Origin: JBGTFE01 sp036403235 | GTDB taxonomy: Bacteria; Acidobacteriota; Blastocatellia; Pyrinomonadales; Pyrinomonadaceae | Length of the DNA: 64,000 nucleotides | Reading direction: 5' to 3' | Assembly (NCBI GenBank): GCA_036403235.1 | Contig: DASWRI010000036.1 | Location: 1-64,000 of the forward strand | Shown here: positions 61,637-64,000 of the stretch, piece after piece | How the letters are laid out: every line of letters starts with the position of its first letter | Numbering within the stretch: position 1 is the stretch's first letter | Position numbers and translations under genes: made by a program | The notes under the pieces: generated by a model | What the model was told of the DNA's origin: nothing | Databases searched by the model: none | What the model saw: the letters and a program-made list of their open reading frames with translations, nothing else

Positions 61637-62223
61637 TGATAACTCCTTAATTTGGCGGACAGATTTTTCTTAACTTCCGGCCATTCCGACTCAATAATAC
61701 TGAAATAGACCGAATCGCGAAAGCGTCCCGATTCGGTAATCATGTGATTTCGCATAGTTCCCTCTTCGCGCGCACCGATTCGCCGCATCGCGTTGCGCGA
61801 TTTCTCGTTAAAAGCGTCGGTTTTCAACTCGACGCGGATGCATTTCCACGTTTCAAAGGCGTGCGTCAGCATCAAAAGCTTTGCTTCCGAATTGATATAA
61901 GTTCTCTGCCAGGCGGGATTTATCCACGTCCAGCCGATTTCCGTCTTTCGATTGTTCGCGTCGATATTGCCGAAACGCGTCGAACCGACGATTTTGTCCT
62001 GCGTCCGGTCAATCGTCACAAACGGCAGCGCGATTTTCTTTTCGAAGTCACCGAGCGCCGTTTCGACGTAGCGGCGCAAATCTTCGGGCGCTTTGACGAT
62101 ATTCGCCGTCCATTTCCAAAGACTTTCTTCCAGACCGACTTCACAAAGCGCGTCGAGATGTTCAAATTTTAACGGCTCAAGCCGGACGAATTCGCCTTCC
62201 AGAGTTACAGGTTCGATTTTCAT
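61633..62223 (-). CDS. GNAT-family N-acetyltransferase (RimJ/RimL-like)
   Basis: 196 residues. MKIEPVTLEGEFVRLEPLKF and the VGSTRFGNIDANNRKTEIGW and WKCIRVELKTDAFNEKSRNA blocks match acetyltransferases of the RimJ/RimL type that transfer acetyl from acetyl-CoA to an amino group. The substrate is unknown. Coupled to the lipoprotein gene by 4-nt overlap; a weak GGTCAG/CTGACC palindrome (62242-62274) lies just upstream, between it and glnA. Confidence 0.85.
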   Translation of the reverse strand: MKIEPVTLEGEFVRLEPLKFEHLDALCEVGLEESLWKWTANIVKAPEDLRRYVETALGDFEKKIALPFVTIDRTQDKIVGSTRFGNIDANNRKTEIGWTWINPAWQRTYINSEAKLLMLTHAFETWKCIRVELKTDAFNEKSRNAMRRIGAREEGTMRNHMITESGRFRDSVYFSIIESEWPEVKKNLSAKLRSYQ

Positions 62224-62294
62224 ATTTTTATTAACGAAAAAGGTCAGCAGACAGTTTCACACTGACTACTGACCGCTGGTTGCTGCCTACCTTT

Positions 62295-63716
62295 TTAAAT
62301 GTCGTAATACATCTGAAACTCAAGCGGATGCGGGCGCAGGCGCAGCGGCTGAATTTCGTTTTCGCGTTTGTATTTTATCCATTTCTCAATCATCGTCGTC
62401 GTGAAAACGTCGCCTTTGAGCAAAAATTCGTGGTCGTCTTCGAGCGCTTTTAAGGCTTCGTCGAGACTTCCCGGCAAGCTCGGCACATCTTTTAATTCTT
62501 CGGGCGACAAATCGTAGATGTCCTTGTCGAGCGGCTCGCCCGGGTCGATGCGATTCTGCACGCCGTCGAGTCCGGCCATCAAAAGCGCGGCAAACGTGAT
62601 GTACGGGTTGCATGACGGGTCGGGCGGACGAAATTCGAGACGCTTGGCTTTCGGCGATTGCGAAAACATCGGGATGCGGACGGCAGCCGAGCGGTTCCTC
62701 GCCGAATACGCGAGATTGACCGGCGCTTCAAAGCCCGGAACCAATCTTTTATAGCTGTTCGTCGTCGGCGCGGCGAAAGCGACGATTGCCGGCGCGTGTT
62801 TGAGCAGGCCGCCGATGTAGAATTTCGCCATTTCCGAAAGACCCGCATACTGGTCGCCGCCGAACAGCGGCTCGCCGTCTTTCCACAGAGATTGGTGGCA
62901 GTGCATTCCCGAGCCGTTGTCGCCGAAAAGCGGTTTCGGCATAAATGTCGCCGTCTTGCCGTGCGCCGCAGCCGTATTTTTGACGACGTACTTAAAGAGC
63001 ATTAAATTATCGGCGGTGTGCAGGAGATTTGAATAACGAAAATCGATTTCGCATTGTCCGGCGGTCGCAACTTCGTGGTGATGGCATTCGACGTGAATTC
63101 CGACTTCGCCGAGAATGGTCGAAATCGTATTGCGCAGGTCAATCAAAGTGTCCATCGGCGCGACCGGAACATATCCTTCTTTGGCGCGAATGTGATAGCC
63201 GAAATTCGGCATCATATCGCTGCCGTTGCGTCCGGTATTCCAGTGTCCTTCTTCCGAATTTACCGAATATCCGGCGCTTTGCTGGTTGTTGTGATAGAAA
63301 ACTTCGTCAAAGACGAAAAATTCGGCTTCCGGCCCGACATAAGCGGTGTCGGCGATGCCCGTAAAGCGCAGATAACTTTCGGCCCGAATGGCGACCGAGC
63401 GCGGGTCCATCGCGTAGCCTTCTTTTGAAACCGGGTCGCGCACGTCGGCGATTAAACAAATCGTCGTGTCTTCGGCAAACGGGTCAACCCAGCAGCGTGA
63501 GGGGTCGGGCATCAAAAGCATGTCCGATTCGTGAATCGCCGCCCAGCCCCGCAAGGAAGAAGCGTCAAAACCGAAGCCTTCTTCAAACGAGTCTTCGGTC
63601 AGACAATCAATCGGGAAAGTTAAGTGATGCCACGAGCCGGGCAAATCCGTAAAACGCACCGAGACGAATCTCGCCCCCTGGTCAGCGGCATAGTTCAAAA
63701 CATTTTTCGCGTTCAT
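62295..63716 (-). CDS. glnA: Glutamine synthetase type I
   Basis: 473 residues, the usual length of GlnA type I-beta. Motifs: GSGMHCHQSLW (near 265-275), KRLVPGFEAPVNLAYSARNRS and NPYITFAALLMAG. The Tyr in KDIYDLSPEE (near residue 403) corresponds to the adenylylation site that ATase modifies in enteric enzymes. It makes glutamine from glutamate and ammonia with ATP. AGGAG lies 7 nt before the start. A palindrome GGAATT-7nt-AATTCC occurs upstream near 63802-63820 and could be an operator. No glnB or ntr genes are visible in the window. Confidence 0.97.
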   Translation of the reverse strand: MNAKNVLNYAADQGARFVSVRFTDLPGSWHHLTFPIDCLTEDSFEEGFGFDASSLRGWAAIHESDMLLMPDPSRCWVDPFAEDTTICLIADVRDPVSKEGYAMDPRSVAIRAESYLRFTGIADTAYVGPEAEFFVFDEVFYHNNQQSAGYSVNSEEGHWNTGRNGSDMMPNFGYHIRAKEGYVPVAPMDTLIDLRNTISTILGEVGIHVECHHHEVATAGQCEIDFRYSNLLHTADNLMLFKYVVKNTAAAHGKTATFMPKPLFGDNGSGMHCHQSLWKDGEPLFGGDQYAGLSEMAKFYIGGLLKHAPAIVAFAAPTTNSYKRLVPGFEAPVNLAYSARNRSAAVRIPMFSQSPKAKRLEFRPPDPSCNPYITFAALLMAGLDGVQNRIDPGEPLDKDIYDLSPEELKDVPSLPGSLDEALKALEDDHEFLLKGDVFTTTMIEKWIKYKRENEIQPLRLRPHPLEFQMYYDI

Positions 63717-63893
63717 TAAATCTCCTGTAATGTTCGGGTAAATAAAATTTTCGGATGGTTCGCGCTCGTCGAAACGCGAAAATCAAAAAAGGAATTCTAC
63801 AATAATTCCGTTTAACTTTAAAACGCGAAAAAGTGAAAACTGAGAACTGAAAATTGTGAGCTAAAAAGCTGAGTTATTTAAATGTAAGAAAAC

Positions 63894-63928
63894 AAAAAGG
63901 TGAGAGTTAAATCAACCTCTCACCTTTT
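63894..63928 (-). terminator. Terminator of the gene running off the right edge
   Basis: AAAAGGTGAGAG and CTCTCACCTTTT form a perfect 12-bp stem; on the minus strand it is followed by TTTTTGTTTT. It lies 32 nt after the putative stop at 63960. Confidence 0.8.
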
Positions 63929-63959
63929 CGGTTTTCTGTTTTCAGCTTTTAGTTTCGAG

Positions 63960-64000
63960 TTAAAAAGCGTTTATGTTTTCGCCTTCGGCAAAGCCGACGG
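63960..64000 (-). CDS. Possible 3' end of a gene entering from the right edge
   Basis: A reading frame ending at TAA (63962-63960) is open to the window edge and codes for VGFAEGENINAF at its end. It is only about 13 codons, so the assignment rests mainly on the terminator that follows at 63894. The product cannot be named. Confidence 0.35.
   Translation of the reverse strand, partial: VGFAEGENINAF

Overview
The window is a gene-dense stretch of about 64 kb of chromosome-like DNA from a Gram-negative (diderm) heterotrophic bacterium. Evidence for an outer membrane is lpxD (lipid A synthesis), a TonB-dependent receptor and many exported proteins. The mix of several exported M1 peptidases, a CASTOR/POLLUX-type channel, a trifunctional acyl-CoA synthetase/ACP/PlsC protein, DUF3108 and DUF937 proteins and abundant intergenic hairpins built from short repeated words most resembles Acidobacteriota of the class Blastocatellia (Pyrinomonadaceae-like). 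That assignment is an inference from gene content; no rRNA or tRNA gene was seen.

Layout. 1-5 kb: a truncated saccharopine-dehydrogenase-like gene behind a CsbD-like small gene, a VOC/DoxX pair, a second VOC gene divergent from a DJ-1/PfpI-AraC regulator, and a YdcF-type protein. 5-9.1 kb: cobalamin-dependent methionine synthase metH preceded by a SAM-II riboswitch and terminator, so S-adenosylmethionine probably represses its own precursor pathway. 9-16.2 kb: three exported M1 metallopeptidases, two of them tandem paralogues with HEAT-like C-termini. 16.3-25.6 kb: DUF937, an NHL/M23-like lipoprotein, an exported M24 aminopeptidase P, a lipoprotein, a diacylglycerol-kinase-family enzyme and the trifunctional lipid protein. 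25.4-28.4 kb: small unknown proteins and a membrane-anchored TIR protein. 28.5-35 kb: CocE/NonD hydrolase, TPR protein, a MoaB/MogA gene, a frameshifted DMT transporter and a diacylglycerol glycosyltransferase. 35-44.7 kb: TonB receptor, phosphotransferase, a fourth M1 peptidase, the CASTOR/POLLUX channel and an exported amidohydrolase. 44.7-46.2 kb: an AT-rich islet with a His-rich micro-gene, a Zn-ribbon membrane protein and an array of eleven repeats spaced exactly 21 bp. 46.2-64 kb: an unknown protein driven from that array, S10 peptidase, a two-component system, a STAS protein, lpxD, small exported proteins, the feo ferrous-iron operon including a 49-residue Cys-rich partner gene, a DUF3108 protein, pyrF, two Zn-ribbon proteins, a lipoprotein, a GNAT acetyltransferase and glnA.

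How it fits together. The exported M1, M24, S10 and CocE hydrolases plus the amidohydrolase suggest a life on extracellular or periplasmic peptides. The lipid kinase, AAS-like protein, glycosyltransferase and LpxD serve the envelope. FeoAB and the TonB receptor import iron or other scarce nutrients. The strongest unusual signals are the 21-bp array at 45963-46186, the SAM-II riboswitch on metH, and several families of intergenic hairpins.
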